Below, piece after piece: positions 25,526 to 35,308 of a stretch of DNA of 64,000 nucleotides (within the stretch, counting starts at the first letter, position 1; every line of letters begins with the position of its first letter). Under the pieces are notes generated by a model that did no database searches, was not told where the DNA came from, and was given only the letters and a program-made list of their open reading frames with translations. Location: the NCBI GenBank assembly GCA_034112445.1, contig JAWUVI010000035.1, forward strand, positions 23,308 through 87,307. Reading direction: 5' to 3'. This stretch comes from Pelagadaptatus sp034112445 (lineage in GTDB: Bacteria > Pseudomonadota > Gammaproteobacteria > Pseudomonadales > Cellvibrionaceae). The translations under genes and the position numbers were made by a program.

Positions 25526-26431
25526 ATGAAAGTCTTACGCACCCCTGATGAACGATTTAACCATTTATCCGATTACAGCTTCGAGCCGAATTATGTGACA
25601 GTGGCTGATGGTGAGGGCGGAGAGCTTAGAATTCATTATGTAGATGAAGGTGATGGCGAGATTGTGCTGATGATGCATGGCGAACCCTCGTGGAGTTATT
25701 TGTATCGACATATGATTACACTCGTAGTGGCTGCGGGTTATAGAGTTATTGCTCCCGATCTCGTGGGTTTTGGACGTTCAGACAAGCCCGCAAGTCGGAC
25801 GGACTATACGTATGAGCGACACGTTAATTGGATGACTGAAGCGCTATTGAATAAGCTCGACTTAAACAATATTACGTTGGTCTGTCAGGATTGGGGTGGG
25901 TTGTTAGGTTTGCGTATGGTGGCAGAGAATCCAGAGCGCTTTGCTCGGGTGGTGGCGGCCAATACCATGCTCCCAACAGGTGACCATGATTTGGGCGATG
26001 CATTTAGAAGCTGGTGTGATTTTTCTCAAAAGGTACCAGAGTTTGCTGTTGGCAGTATCTTAAATAATGCCGCTATAACTGATTTGAGCGAGGAGATTAT
26101 TCGCGCCTATGATGCTCCTTTTCCTGATGAATCCTATAAAGAGGGTGCTCGCCAGTTCCCGACTCTGGTTCCGGCAACACCAGATGACCCTGCTACCAAT
26201 GCCAATCGTGCTGCTTGGACAGTTCTGTCGCAGTGGCAGAAGCCCTTCTTAACGGCGTTCAGTGATTCTGATCCTATTACGGCTGGTGGCGATAGAGTAA
26301 TGCAGAAATTAATCCCTGGAGCAGAAGGTCAAAATCATACAACCATAGCTAATGGCGGTCATTTTTTGCAAGAAGACAAGGGAGAAGAGCTGGCTCAGGT
26401 GGTGATTGATTTTATGATTGCAAATCCATAG
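25526..26431 (+). CDS. haloalkane dehalogenase, class I-like
   Basis: ATG 25526 with AAGGA 7 nt upstream gives 301 residues (MKVLRTPDERFNHL); the longer frame starting at 25412 runs through the rpmG terminator and is rejected. It is an alpha/beta hydrolase with oxyanion segment MHGEPSWSYLYR, nucleophile Asp in CQDWGG (the following Trp helps bind halide), and His in GGHFLQED. This pattern fits DhlA/DhmA-type dehalogenases. It would cleave carbon-halogen bonds of alkyl halides by hydrolysis; the substrate is not predictable. It is followed directly by a solute-binding-like gene. Confidence 0.88.
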   Translation: MKVLRTPDERFNHLSDYSFEPNYVTVADGEGGELRIHYVDEGDGEIVLMMHGEPSWSYLYRHMITLVVAAGYRVIAPDLVGFGRSDKPASRTDYTYERHVNWMTEALLNKLDLNNITLVCQDWGGLLGLRMVAENPERFARVVAANTMLPTGDHDLGDAFRSWCDFSQKVPEFAVGSILNNAAITDLSEEIIRAYDAPFPDESYKEGARQFPTLVPATPDDPATNANRAAWTVLSQWQKPFLTAFSDSDPITAGGDRVMQKLIPGAEGQNHTTIANGGHFLQEDKGEELAQVVIDFMIANP

Positions 26432-26487
26432 TGCTCGTTTTAGCTATGATGAAGTTGCTTGGATTGTCGCTTAGGAAGGTTATTAAC

Positions 26488-27249
26488 ATGACATATATGC
26501 CTCTGATCTGTTTGATGCTTTTCACTGCCAGTGTTACGGCATCGGAGTTTCAATTAGACGAGTATGTAATGGGTACGGAGGATATAGAATACTATCCCCA
26601 TTATGGTAAAGCATCGGCTACAGATGCAAATTTTTCCGGTTTTGCTAGAGAGTTGTTAGATGAATTTGCACTGCAGTCGGGAGTTCAATGGCAATACCGG
26701 TTGTTGCCAATTAAGCGACTTTTTCAATTGTTTTTGTACGATGACGTTATCGATTTCAAGTATCCAGACAATCCTGCGTGGCAGCCTCATCTGCGCAAGG
26801 GTAAAAAGATTTATTACAGTGATCCCGTAGGGCATTACATTGATGGCGTGATGGTTAACTCAAATAATCTTTCGATGACAATAAATGATTTGCGTTTGCT
26901 CGGAACTATTAGAGGTTTCACGCCAGAACCATATTTACAACTTGTTGAAACGAAGCGGCTTAGAATTCAGGAGTTTGCAAAGTCAGATCATTTGATTCAA
27001 GCCGTGCTTAGTGGGCGTGTGGATGGGGCATACTTGAATATTGATGTTGCAGCTCATAAAGCGGATCGGTTTAGTAATAGTATGTCTAAATTAGAGTTTC
27101 ATGAGGGGTTGCCCCATGCATTAGGCGACTATCGAGTGTCGAGTATACGTAACCCTAAAATCATCACTGAACTGAATGATTTTTTACAAAAAAACATAAA
27201 ATATCGACGCGATTTGTCGCAGAAATACCAAATAAAGTTTATTGAGTGA
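26488..27249 (+). CDS. periplasmic solute-binding-like protein (SBP family 3 type)
   Basis: ATG 26488 with AGGAAGG 8 nt upstream gives 253 residues with a signal peptide cut near VTASEF; an in-frame GTG at 26431 is less likely. The layout (DANFSGFARELLDEFALQSG, LLPIKRLFQLF, RVDGAYLNIDVA, DYRVSSIRN) resembles polar amino-acid-type binding proteins without their transporter. Such orphans are common in marine gammaproteobacteria. No permease gene is near. Function unknown. Confidence 0.7.
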   Translation: MTYMPLICLMLFTASVTASEFQLDEYVMGTEDIEYYPHYGKASATDANFSGFARELLDEFALQSGVQWQYRLLPIKRLFQLFLYDDVIDFKYPDNPAWQPHLRKGKKIYYSDPVGHYIDGVMVNSNNLSMTINDLRLLGTIRGFTPEPYLQLVETKRLRIQEFAKSDHLIQAVLSGRVDGAYLNIDVAAHKADRFSNSMSKLEFHEGLPHALGDYRVSSIRNPKIITELNDFLQKNIKYRRDLSQKYQIKFIE

Positions 27250-27260
27250 TATAGCTATTT

Positions 27261-28076
27261 ATGCCGGAGCTGCCAGAAGTAGAAACAACCTGCCGTGGTA
27301 TTAAGCCACATATAAAAAACCACAGTGTCACAGGAGTCGTCGTTCGCAATGGCAGTTTGCGTTGGCCGGTACCAGTGGATTTAAATTCGTATCTAGCTGA
27401 TCAAAAATTACTTGAGGTTAGTCGCCGGGGTAAATACTTATTGCTGCACTTTGCGACTGGGGTTGTTTTGGTTCACTTGGGAATGTCGGGCACATTAAGA
27501 GTAGTGTCGACAGGTGAGGCGATCGGTAAGCACGACCATGTTGATATTGGCTTTACGAATGGCAATACCTTACGGTTTAACGATCCGCGTCGATTTGGCT
27601 GTGTGCTATGGACAGATCAACCGATTGAAAGTCATCGTCTTATTCAGAAGATGGGCCCTGAGCCGTTAACGGATGACTTTAATGTCGACTCTTTGTTTTT
27701 ACGTTCGCGCAAACGTACCCAGGCGATCAAAATGTTTTTGATGGACAGCCATGTGGTGGTAGGGGTTGGTAATATTTATGCCAATGAAGCTTTGTTTGCT
27801 GCGAAAATTAATCCCACTAAAGCGGCCGGTAAGGTTTCACGAAAAGCGTATGAGCGTTTAACGGTAGAGGTAAAACGAATATTGCTAAAAGCCATAGAGC
27901 AAGGTGGCACAACGCTAAAAGATTTTGTTGGAGGTGATGGCAAGCCGGGTTATTTTAAGCAAGAACTATTGGTTTATGGGCGTGGTGGTGAGCTGTGTGT
28001 TGAATGTCAAAAATCATTGATAGAAGTTAAATTGGGCCAGAGAGCAACGGTATATTGCAACCGCTGCCAAAAATAA
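27261..28076 (+). CDS. mutM: formamidopyrimidine-DNA glycosylase
   Basis: 271 residues starting MPELPEVETTCRGI, in which the mature N-terminal Pro and following Glu are catalytic. The helix-two-turn-helix (VGVGNIYANEALF) and a C-terminal zinc finger with CVEC and CNRC are intact. It removes 8-oxoguanine and pairs functionally with MutY at 48830-49954. It converges with coaD, with only 5 nt between. Confidence 0.97.
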   Translation: MPELPEVETTCRGIKPHIKNHSVTGVVVRNGSLRWPVPVDLNSYLADQKLLEVSRRGKYLLLHFATGVVLVHLGMSGTLRVVSTGEAIGKHDHVDIGFTNGNTLRFNDPRRFGCVLWTDQPIESHRLIQKMGPEPLTDDFNVDSLFLRSRKRTQAIKMFLMDSHVVVGVGNIYANEALFAAKINPTKAAGKVSRKAYERLTVEVKRILLKAIEQGGTTLKDFVGGDGKPGYFKQELLVYGRGGELCVECQKSLIEVKLGQRATVYCNRCQK

Positions 28077-28081
28077 GTGAG

Positions 28082-28561
28082 TTACTGGTTAAATTTATTT
28101 TTTAATTCTTCAACAATTAGCGGGGGCACAAATTTAGAAACATCGCCGCCTAATGATGCTATCTCTCGTACTAACGAGGATGAAATAAACGATAAATGCT
28201 CTGACGGCGTTAGAAAGATACTTTCCATTTCCGGCAGCAAGGCACGGTTCATGTTGGCCAGTTGGAATTCATACTCAAAATCAGAAACCGCTCGCAAGCC
28301 TCGTAATACACCGCTGGCGTTCTTTTGCTTAACAAAATCGGCGAGCAATATATCAAATCCACAAATCTCAACGTTGTCTAAGTGGCTGAGTAGTTTTTTG
28401 GCCAGGTCGACTCGTTCTTCTAGAGAAAATAAAGGATTCTTTTTTGTACTGGCGGCTATTGCGACAGTAACTTTATCGAATAGGCGGCAGGCGCGCTCAA
28501 CCAAATCAAGGTGACCATTGGTTAGTGGGTCAAAGGTGCCTGGGTAAACAACGTGTTTCAT
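28082..28561 (-). CDS. coaD: phosphopantetheine adenylyltransferase
   Basis: 159 residues. The nucleotidyltransferase motif is GTFDPLTNGHLDL, with ISSSLVREIA near the end. It performs the penultimate step of CoA synthesis. It lies beside mutM and rsmD, a common gammaproteobacterial arrangement. Confidence 0.97.
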   Translation of the reverse strand: MKHVVYPGTFDPLTNGHLDLVERACRLFDKVTVAIAASTKKNPLFSLEERVDLAKKLLSHLDNVEICGFDILLADFVKQKNASGVLRGLRAVSDFEYEFQLANMNRALLPEMESIFLTPSEHLSFISSSLVREIASLGGDVSKFVPPLIVEELKNKFNQ

Positions 28562-28665
28562 GTTAACTCCTGCGCTCAGTTGCGAGCACTATTCTTTAAA
28601 GCTGTGATTTTGCCGGCGATAGTAAACAAATTACACAACAAGTACAAAATCTATTGCCGATATTT

Positions 28666-29229
28666 TTACTGTTCGCGACAGTAGAGGGCGTAATTAACTT
28701 GTCCCGCTTGCTTTTGTTTGTGTGGTTGCCAGGTATTTGGGATGTTGAGTTTTTGCTGTTTAGGTGACTCTACATAGATTAGGGCGTGTTCGTTTAACCA
28801 GTTTTTCTCTAAGAGCATAAAAATTTGATCCCACAGCTCTGCTTGAAAAGGTGGGTCAATAAATACAATGTCGTAACTCTGATCGGCTGGTATGGATAAG
28901 AATTTCAGACTGTCTGTATTGATTACTTTACCGTTATGATCGGATAACTGTTCAAGATGATGTTTGATCTGAGTTGCGGCTTGAGAATTTTTTTCTAAAA
29001 GTGTCACTGCTTCAGCCCCTCTTGATAACGCCTCCAGCCCCAGAGCGCCGGATCCACTAAAAAGGTCGAGGCAACTAGCGCCGGCAATGTCTGTCTGTAA
29101 CCAATTAAATAATGTTTCTCTAATGCGATCGCCGGTTGGGCGCAAGCCCTCTGTCGTGGTGAACGAGAATTTACGGCCACGCCATTGACCACCAATGATT
29201 CGCAGTTGATTGGTGCTGGTTATTGGCAT
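28666..29229 (-). CDS. rsmD: 16S rRNA (guanine966-N2)-methyltransferase
   Basis: From ATG 29229 the protein has 187 residues (MPITSTNQLRIIGGQWRGRK); an upstream TTG would add nine residues. The SAM motif is DLFSGSGALGLEALSRGA and motif IV is FIDPPF. It is divergent from ftsY, as in E. coli and Pseudomonas. Confidence 0.95.
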   Translation of the reverse strand: MPITSTNQLRIIGGQWRGRKFSFTTTEGLRPTGDRIRETLFNWLQTDIAGASCLDLFSGSGALGLEALSRGAEAVTLLEKNSQAATQIKHHLEQLSDHNGKVINTDSLKFLSIPADQSYDIVFIDPPFQAELWDQIFMLLEKNWLNEHALIYVESPKQQKLNIPNTWQPHKQKQAGQVNYALYCREQ

Positions 29230-29362
29230 ATTGGGCTTACTTTTTTTCAAGATCAAATCTCTTGCGGTGTGGTAGAATGCTTAGGATTGTAAATACAGTT
29301 TGAAAGAATGTAGGTTAAGCGAAGTCGCTGATGAGCAACAACTTTTTTGTGAGTAACAATTT

Positions 29363-30514
29363 GTGAATAGTAATTTACCTGAAGATAAAAAAGAACCCAA
29401 CAAAGTGTCCGATAACTCTGTAAAAAAGGTTGCTGACAAAGTGGAGCTTGGCTTTTGGCTACGTTTTTGGGCCTCAATTGCTTTATTCTTTAAAGGCATG
29501 TTTGGCTCGAGCCAGAAACCTACAATAGATGGACAGACACAAGAGGCAGCGATCACGGCTGAAGTTGAAGAGACTGCCGTAGCCGAAGTTCCAGAAGTAG
29601 GCCTTATTGATCGTTTAAAACAAGGTTTGTCGCGCACCAATGCTAATTTCTCGGAAGGCTTGGGCAATCTGATTTTGGGTCAGAAAGAAATAGACGAAGA
29701 CTTATTAGAAGAGATAGAAACTCAATTATTAATTGCAGATGTGGGTATTGACGCAACCACTGACATCATTGAAATGCTTACAGAGCGAGTTGAGCGCAAG
29801 CAGTTGGCCGACTCGGAATCCTTGTATGAAGCATTACAGCAGGCGCTGGCGGAGTTACTACATAAGGTCGAAAAACCCTTACAGTTAGCTGATCAAAAGC
29901 CAGCGGTTATTTTGGTTGTTGGTGTTAACGGTGTCGGAAAAACCACAACCATTGGTAAGCTGGCTAAGCGCTTTCAGAGTGAAGGTAAATCGGTCATGTT
30001 GGCCGCTGGAGATACCTTTCGAGCTGCAGCAGTCGAACAGCTACAAGTATGGGGTGAGCGCAATAACGTTCCTGTAGTTGCTCAGCATACGGGTGCAGAT
30101 AGCGCATCGGTTATTTTCGATGCCATAGAGTCCGGTCAAGCTAAAGGTGTCGATGTTGTTATCGCTGATACAGCTGGTCGCTTACACAATAAAGACAATT
30201 TGATGGAAGAGTTGGCTAAAGTGAGGCGAGTAATGGCTAAACTTGATGAGACAGCACCCCATGAAGTGTTGCTGGTTCTGGATGCTGGCACGGGGCAGAA
30301 CGCGCTGAATCAAACGGAGCAATTTATTCAGGCTGCAGGCGTTACCGGATTGGTGTTGACGAAGTTAGATGGTACCGCCAAAGGCGGGGTTATTTTTGCC
30401 TTGAGTCAGCGCTTTGGTCTACCGGTAAGGTTTATTGGTGTCGGTGAAGGTATTGATGATTTGAAAGAGTTTTCAGCGGCAGATTTTGTTAAAGCCCTGT
30501 TTAATAAAATATAA
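29363..30514 (+). CDS. ftsY: signal recognition particle receptor FtsY
   Basis: 383 residues from a GTG start with a poor ribosome site. The N-terminal about 90 residues are acidic with a membrane-targeting amphipathic part (FWLRFWASIALFFKGMFG). The NG domain has GVNGVGKTTTIGKLA, DTFRAAAVEQL, DTAGR and TKLDGTAKGG. It docks SRP-ribosome complexes at the inner membrane. It heads the ftsY-ftsE-ftsX group. Confidence 0.97.
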   Translation: MNSNLPEDKKEPNKVSDNSVKKVADKVELGFWLRFWASIALFFKGMFGSSQKPTIDGQTQEAAITAEVEETAVAEVPEVGLIDRLKQGLSRTNANFSEGLGNLILGQKEIDEDLLEEIETQLLIADVGIDATTDIIEMLTERVERKQLADSESLYEALQQALAELLHKVEKPLQLADQKPAVILVVGVNGVGKTTTIGKLAKRFQSEGKSVMLAAGDTFRAAAVEQLQVWGERNNVPVVAQHTGADSASVIFDAIESGQAKGVDVVIADTAGRLHNKDNLMEELAKVRRVMAKLDETAPHEVLLVLDAGTGQNALNQTEQFIQAAGVTGLVLTKLDGTAKGGVIFALSQRFGLPVRFIGVGEGIDDLKEFSAADFVKALFNKI

Positions 30515-30530
30515 CGGCTACTGAGTTTCC

Positions 30531-31214
30531 ATGATTCGTTTTGATCAAGTGAGTAAAAGATACCCTGGGGGCCATGAAGCCTTGAGTGGGCTAAGTCTTG
30601 AGTTGGTTAAAGGCGAAATGGCCTTTCTTACAGGACACTCTGGTGCAGGTAAAAGCACTTTGTTAAAACTCATTATGTTGATGGAGAGATCTACTCAGGG
30701 ACAGGTTTTTGTTAATGGTCAAAATTTAAACCGAATGCCCTCTCGTCAAATACCTTATTTACGCCGCCAGGTAGGCGTTGTCTTTCAAAACCATAAATTA
30801 TTATTTGATCGCAATGTTTACGATAACGTTGCACTGCCTCTTTTGGTTGAAGGCTATAGTCCAACAGACGCAGCTCGGCGAGTCAGGGCGGCGTTGGACA
30901 AAGTAGGTTTGCTGAGTAAAGAAAAACAAAACCCAATAGAGTTGTCGGGTGGCGAGCAGCAGCGAGTTGGTATTGCGCGAGCAGTTGTGAATAAGCCGCC
31001 ACTTCTGTTGGCTGATGAACCAACGGGTAACTTAGATCCAGAGTTATCAGCCGAAATCATGACCCTATTTAAAGATTTTAATAATGTTGGGGTGACAGTA
31101 CTTATTGCCAGTCATGATATTGCTTTGATTAAGCGTATGCAGCAACGAGTGTTGGGCTTGTCTAAAGGGGGCTTGGTGCACGATGGCATACTGGCTTCAG
31201 GGCGTTCAGCATGA
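30531..31214 (+). CDS. ftsE: cell division ATP-binding protein FtsE
   Basis: 227 residues. Walker A GHSGAGKST, signature LSGGEQQR and Walker B LLLADEPTGNLD are intact. With FtsX it activates peptidoglycan hydrolases at the septum. It lies 16 nt after ftsY and 10 nt before the likely ftsX start. Confidence 0.97.
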   Translation: MIRFDQVSKRYPGGHEALSGLSLELVKGEMAFLTGHSGAGKSTLLKLIMLMERSTQGQVFVNGQNLNRMPSRQIPYLRRQVGVVFQNHKLLFDRNVYDNVALPLLVEGYSPTDAARRVRAALDKVGLLSKEKQNPIELSGGEQQRVGIARAVVNKPPLLLADEPTGNLDPELSAEIMTLFKDFNNVGVTVLIASHDIALIKRMQQRVLGLSKGGLVHDGILASGRSA

Positions 31215-31224
31215 GGGTTTCACG

Positions 31225-32283
31225 ATGAGCCAAAAGCCTCGCCCAGTTAAAGCAGGAGCTAAAAAAGTAGGCGCTAGCCGTACTTCTTACGCTAAATCAT
31301 CCCGCTCCCCACAGGATACCCCCCCTCAAAAGAAAGGAGCCAACACCCAGCGCACAGGGCTGGCTGATCGTTGGCAGTCTTATGTCTCGCATCACCGAAG
31401 TAGTGCCTTGGATAGTTTGCAGCGATTATTAAAAACCCCAGTACAGAGTGTTCTGACCATGCTGGTGATGGCGATAGCGTTGGCGTTGCCAGCAACGTTA
31501 ATGGTGGCCTTGGGCAACGTTCAGTCGTTAGGGGATCGTTGGGATAGTGGACCAAGAATTACATTGTTTATTCATTTGGCGGCTCGTGATACGGCAATTC
31601 AAACATTGCGAGAATCAGTAGAAAGCCATGCGTTAGTGGAACGTGTTGATTATATCTCTGCACAGCAAGCGTTAGCTGATTTCGAGTCGGAATCTGGGAT
31701 GGGTTCAGCGCTACGAAGTCTGGATGAAAACCCTTTGCCCGCGGCCTTATTGGTTAAACCTCAGCCGTTATTAACGCCAGAACAATTAAACTCTTTGGCT
31801 ATTGAGTTGGGTAAAGCAAGAATTGTAGAGGATGTGCTTTACGACCAAGCATGGATTAAGCGACTGTATGAGATATTAAACTTGGGCGAACGTCTGACCT
31901 TAAGTTTAGCGGCATTGCTAATTGTGGGCGTGGTCTTGGTCGTTGGGAATACCATTAGGCTAGCCATTGAAAGCCGCCGTGATGAAATTGTGATCACCAA
32001 GTTGGTTGGTGGGACAGATGCGTTTGTGCGTCGACCATTCTTATATACCGGATTATGGTATGGCTTTGGTGGTGGTCTTTTGGCTTGTGTCTTATTGGTA
32101 TTAGGTATGGCTGGTTTAGCTGGACCGGTGGCTGAGTTGGCGAGCTTGTATCAAAGTGATTTCTATCTGCAAGGGCTTGGTTTTGGCAATGGCTTGGGGC
32201 TTATTTTGGCTGCGGCTACCGTTGGCTGGCTGGGTGCTTGGTTAACAGTTGGTCGACACCTGTCGGAAATTAATCCAGAATAA
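31225..32283 (+). CDS. ftsX: cell division protein FtsX
   Basis: ATG 31225 with GAGGG 7 nt upstream is preferred over the in-frame ATG 31183, which lies inside ftsE; this gives 352 residues. A long basic cytoplasmic leader (about 65 residues) precedes the first of four membrane spans, with the extracytoplasmic loop between spans 1 and 2. It is the partner of FtsE. Confidence 0.94.
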   Translation: MSQKPRPVKAGAKKVGASRTSYAKSSRSPQDTPPQKKGANTQRTGLADRWQSYVSHHRSSALDSLQRLLKTPVQSVLTMLVMAIALALPATLMVALGNVQSLGDRWDSGPRITLFIHLAARDTAIQTLRESVESHALVERVDYISAQQALADFESESGMGSALRSLDENPLPAALLVKPQPLLTPEQLNSLAIELGKARIVEDVLYDQAWIKRLYEILNLGERLTLSLAALLIVGVVLVVGNTIRLAIESRRDEIVITKLVGGTDAFVRRPFLYTGLWYGFGGGLLACVLLVLGMAGLAGPVAELASLYQSDFYLQGLGFGNGLGLILAAATVGWLGAWLTVGRHLSEINPE

Positions 32284-32503
32284 ATCTTCTATCACCTCGT
32301 TGCCTTGATAACGCGGAGTAAATTGCCTCGATAGAGTTATAACCTATTGAAAACAAACAGCTTTGATGGAACGAAATGAGGTTCTAGCGGTCTGAGTATT
32401 TGAATGTTAAGATTGGTCGGTTTCTTAACGTGTTTAGTTGTATTTGTTATTATAAAGTAGCCATTTTGAATCGTAGTGGCTAACAGTTTTAGAGGTCAAG
32501 ATT

Positions 32504-33361
32504 ATGGGCACAAGCATACAGCCAATTAATATTATGGCACCTGGGGCAAACCTCAATGCTTACATTCAAGCGGTTAATGGCTTTGGAATACTGTCTGCAG
32601 AACAAGAAAAAGAACTGGGTGAAAAGCTTTACTATCAAGAAGATTTAGAAGCGGCTCGCCGTTTAGTTTTAGCGCATTTACGCTTTGTGGTACACATTGC
32701 TAAAACCTACTCTGGTTATGGCTTGTCACAAGGTGATTTGATTCAGGAAGGAAACGTCGGTTTGATGAAAGCCGTAAAACGTTTTAATCCTGAAAAAGGT
32801 GTTCGCTTAGTGTCTTTTGCTGTGCATTGGATCAAAGCTGAAATGCACGAATTTATTTTGCGTAATTGGCGCATTGTTAAAGTGGCAACTACCAAAGCTC
32901 AACGTAAATTGTTTTTTAACTTACGCGGTTCAAAAAAGCGTTTGGGTTGGTTGTCAGCTGATGAAACTAAAGCCATAGCTGAAGATTTAGGCGTTGAGCC
33001 CAAACATGTACAGCAAATGGAAGGCCGTTTATCGGCTTATGATGCTGCCTTTGATGCTGGCGCTGATGATGATGACGAGATCGCGTATAAATCGCCCGCG
33101 CATTACCTTGAAGATAAGCGCTATGACCCTGCCGTACAGGTAGAACAGGAAGATACTCGTTCTACCAGTGTTAACAGTTTGAGCCTTGCCCTAGAAGGCT
33201 TGGATGAGCGCAGCCGTGATATTATTCAGCAGCGCTGGTTGAACGATGAGAATAAATCAACCTTGCACGACTTGGCGGCTCAGTATGGTGTTTCGGCGGA
33301 ACGTATTCGTCAGCTCGAAAAGAATGCAATGAAAAAAGTCCGCTTGGCTATGGAAGCGTAA
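32504..33361 (+). CDS. rpoH: heat-shock sigma factor sigma-32
   Basis: 285 residues; AGAGGT lies 7 nt before the ATG. Region 2 has GDLIQEGNVGLMKAVKRFNP, the RpoH box QRKLFFNLR is intact, and region 4 ends with VSAERIRQLEKNAMKKVR. It directs heat-shock gene transcription. The 220-nt upstream gap is AT-rich and probably holds its promoters, though none stands out. Confidence 0.97.
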   Translation: MGTSIQPINIMAPGANLNAYIQAVNGFGILSAEQEKELGEKLYYQEDLEAARRLVLAHLRFVVHIAKTYSGYGLSQGDLIQEGNVGLMKAVKRFNPEKGVRLVSFAVHWIKAEMHEFILRNWRIVKVATTKAQRKLFFNLRGSKKRLGWLSADETKAIAEDLGVEPKHVQQMEGRLSAYDAAFDAGADDDDEIAYKSPAHYLEDKRYDPAVQVEQEDTRSTSVNSLSLALEGLDERSRDIIQQRWLNDENKSTLHDLAAQYGVSAERIRQLEKNAMKKVRLAMEA

Positions 33362-33380
33362 AACTTAGCCGAATTTATAA

Positions 33381-33403
33381 AAGCCACGGTCGTGGCTTTT
33401 TTT
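33381..33403 (+). terminator. Rho-independent terminator after rpoH
   Basis: AAGCCACG, loop GT, CGTGGCTT, then a T run. Confidence 0.9.
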
Positions 33404-33433
33404 ATGCCAGATTACTTTTAGATAAGGTTTATC

Positions 33434-33811
33434 ATGCCCAAGTTGTTTTTGTCGTTGGCGGCACTCAGTGGTTTTCTGGCTGTGGCTCTAGGGGCTTTTG
33501 GTGCCCATGCATTGAAGTCTAAAATAGACGCCAATATGCTGTCGGTATATCAGACAGCGGTGCAGTATCAGTTTATTCATACTTTAGCTTTGATGGGCGT
33601 TGCTTTGTTGTTGATGAAGGCTGCACCAGTTCAAACATCATCGTTGGTTATGGCTGGATTTGCTTTTGTAGCGGGCATTCTATTGTTTAGCGGCAGCTTG
33701 TATGGCTTGGCCCTAGGTGGTCCGCGATGGCTGGGACCAGTTACACCACTTGGTGGAATTATGTTTATGTTAGGTTGGCTTAGTTTATTTTGGTCAACAA
33801 GACACATTTAA
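33434..33811 (+). CDS. DUF423 small membrane protein
   Basis: 125 residues with four predicted spans. FGAHALKSK and the final GGIMFMLGWLSL are family hallmarks (YgdD type). It is a conserved inner-membrane protein of unknown function, 26 nt before trmB. Confidence 0.9.
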   Translation: MPKLFLSLAALSGFLAVALGAFGAHALKSKIDANMLSVYQTAVQYQFIHTLALMGVALLLMKAAPVQTSSLVMAGFAFVAGILLFSGSLYGLALGGPRWLGPVTPLGGIMFMLGWLSLFWSTRHI

Positions 33812-33836
33812 AAACAGTATTAAATCGAAGTAAATC

Positions 33837-34547
33837 ATGGATATAAAACCAGAGTTTAAACGTAAAGACATCCGTAGTTATGTTATTCGTAGTGGCCGCA
33901 TGACAGAGGCGCAAGATCGAGCTTTTAATGATCATTGGTCTAATTATGGCTTAAGTTTGTTTAATGGCAGCTTGGATACTGATAAGGCTTTTGAGCGGAA
34001 GGCTCCATTGGTGTTAGAGATTGGCTTTGGCATGGGCGATTCATTGTGGCAGATGGTTAAGGCGGAAGCTGATAAAGATTTTATTGGTATTGAGGTGCAC
34101 CCTCCTGGCGTGGGCAGTCTGATCAGTAATGCGGCTAGAGAGGAGCTAAGTAATTTAAAGATCTATTTGGCTGATGCTGTAGACGTACTAGATGATTGTC
34201 TTACTGATAATAGTTTGAGTAGATTTCAGTTGTATTTCCCTGACCCTTGGCACAAGACAAAGCACAAAAAAAGGCGCATTGTGCAGCACGCTTTCATTGA
34301 TAAAATCGTGGCGAAGCTCAAGCCCGGAGGCGTTATTCATATGGCGACCGATTGGGAAGATTACGCTAAGCATATGATGAAAGTTTTAACAGCGACAGAG
34401 GGGCTTACCAATAATGCCGGTGCAGAAAAGTATTCGGATAGGCCTGACTATCGACCCGTCACTAAATTTGAAATGCGCGGAGAGCGTTTAGGTCACGGCA
34501 ACTGGGATTTATTGTTTACTAAAGAGCCTGTTGAAAACGAAAGTTAG
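33837..34547 (+). CDS. trmB: tRNA (guanine46-N7)-methyltransferase
   Basis: 236 residues. The SAM site is EIGFGMGDSLW; the catalytic and tRNA-binding segment is FPDPWHKTKHKKRR; TKFEMRGERLGH is near the end. It forms m7G46 in tRNA. Confidence 0.96.
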   Translation: MDIKPEFKRKDIRSYVIRSGRMTEAQDRAFNDHWSNYGLSLFNGSLDTDKAFERKAPLVLEIGFGMGDSLWQMVKAEADKDFIGIEVHPPGVGSLISNAAREELSNLKIYLADAVDVLDDCLTDNSLSRFQLYFPDPWHKTKHKKRRIVQHAFIDKIVAKLKPGGVIHMATDWEDYAKHMMKVLTATEGLTNNAGAEKYSDRPDYRPVTKFEMRGERLGHGNWDLLFTKEPVENES

Positions 34548-34556
34548 GAGTTAAAT

Positions 34557-35195
34557 ATGTTTAAAAGGTTAACTATCGTTACAGCGCTGTTTCTATTAGC
34601 GGGCTGCCAAGCGACTTATTTTAATGCGATGGAAAAAGTAGGCTTTCACAAGCGTGATATTTTGGTGAGCCGGGTTGAGAATGTTCGCGATGATCAAGTT
34701 GAGGTTAAAGACCAGTTTTCATCTGCGCTTGATCGCTTTATCCAAGAGTTAAACTTTGACGGCGGCGACCTACAAGATGTGTACCAAGCACTTAATAGTG
34801 AGTACGAGGATAGCCTGTCTCGAGCCGAGGATTTGAGCGAGAGTATCAATAAAGTAGAATCTGTAGCCGACGCTTTGTTTGACGAGTGGAATGATGAGTT
34901 AGCACAATACTCAAGTGTTTCATTGCGTCAACAAAGTGCGTCTCAGTTGCGCAAAACTAAAGCACATTATAAAAAAATGCATCAATCTATGTTGCTAGCT
35001 GAAAGCAAAATGACACCGGTATTAGAAAGCATGTATGACAAGGTGCTGTTTTTAAAACACAACCTTAACGCACAAGCTATTGCCTCATTAAAGGGGGAAT
35101 TCGGTTCTCTTAAACGTGATATTGGCCGTTTAATTGTGGATATGGAAAAATCGATTCAGGCCGCTGACCAATTTATGGCGACCATGCAAAAATAA
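34557..35195 (+). CDS. DUF2959 family lipoprotein
   Basis: 212 residues with lipobox LLAGC near residue 16 and YFNAMEKVGFHKRDILVSRV, the DUF2959 start. The rest is a long helical, charged region. Function unknown. It lies 9 nt after trmB with GGAG before the ATG, so is probably cotranscribed. Confidence 0.88.
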   Translation: MFKRLTIVTALFLLAGCQATYFNAMEKVGFHKRDILVSRVENVRDDQVEVKDQFSSALDRFIQELNFDGGDLQDVYQALNSEYEDSLSRAEDLSESINKVESVADALFDEWNDELAQYSSVSLRQQSASQLRKTKAHYKKMHQSMLLAESKMTPVLESMYDKVLFLKHNLNAQAIASLKGEFGSLKRDIGRLIVDMEKSIQAADQFMATMQK

Positions 35196-35308
35196 ACAGT
35201 GAAAATTAGAACTACAAATAGGTTATATAAGTTAAACTATTAAATTAAACGCAGTTTGAAATAGATAGAAATCAGATCGGCATTAGTATTTAAAACTAGG
35301 AGCAGTAA

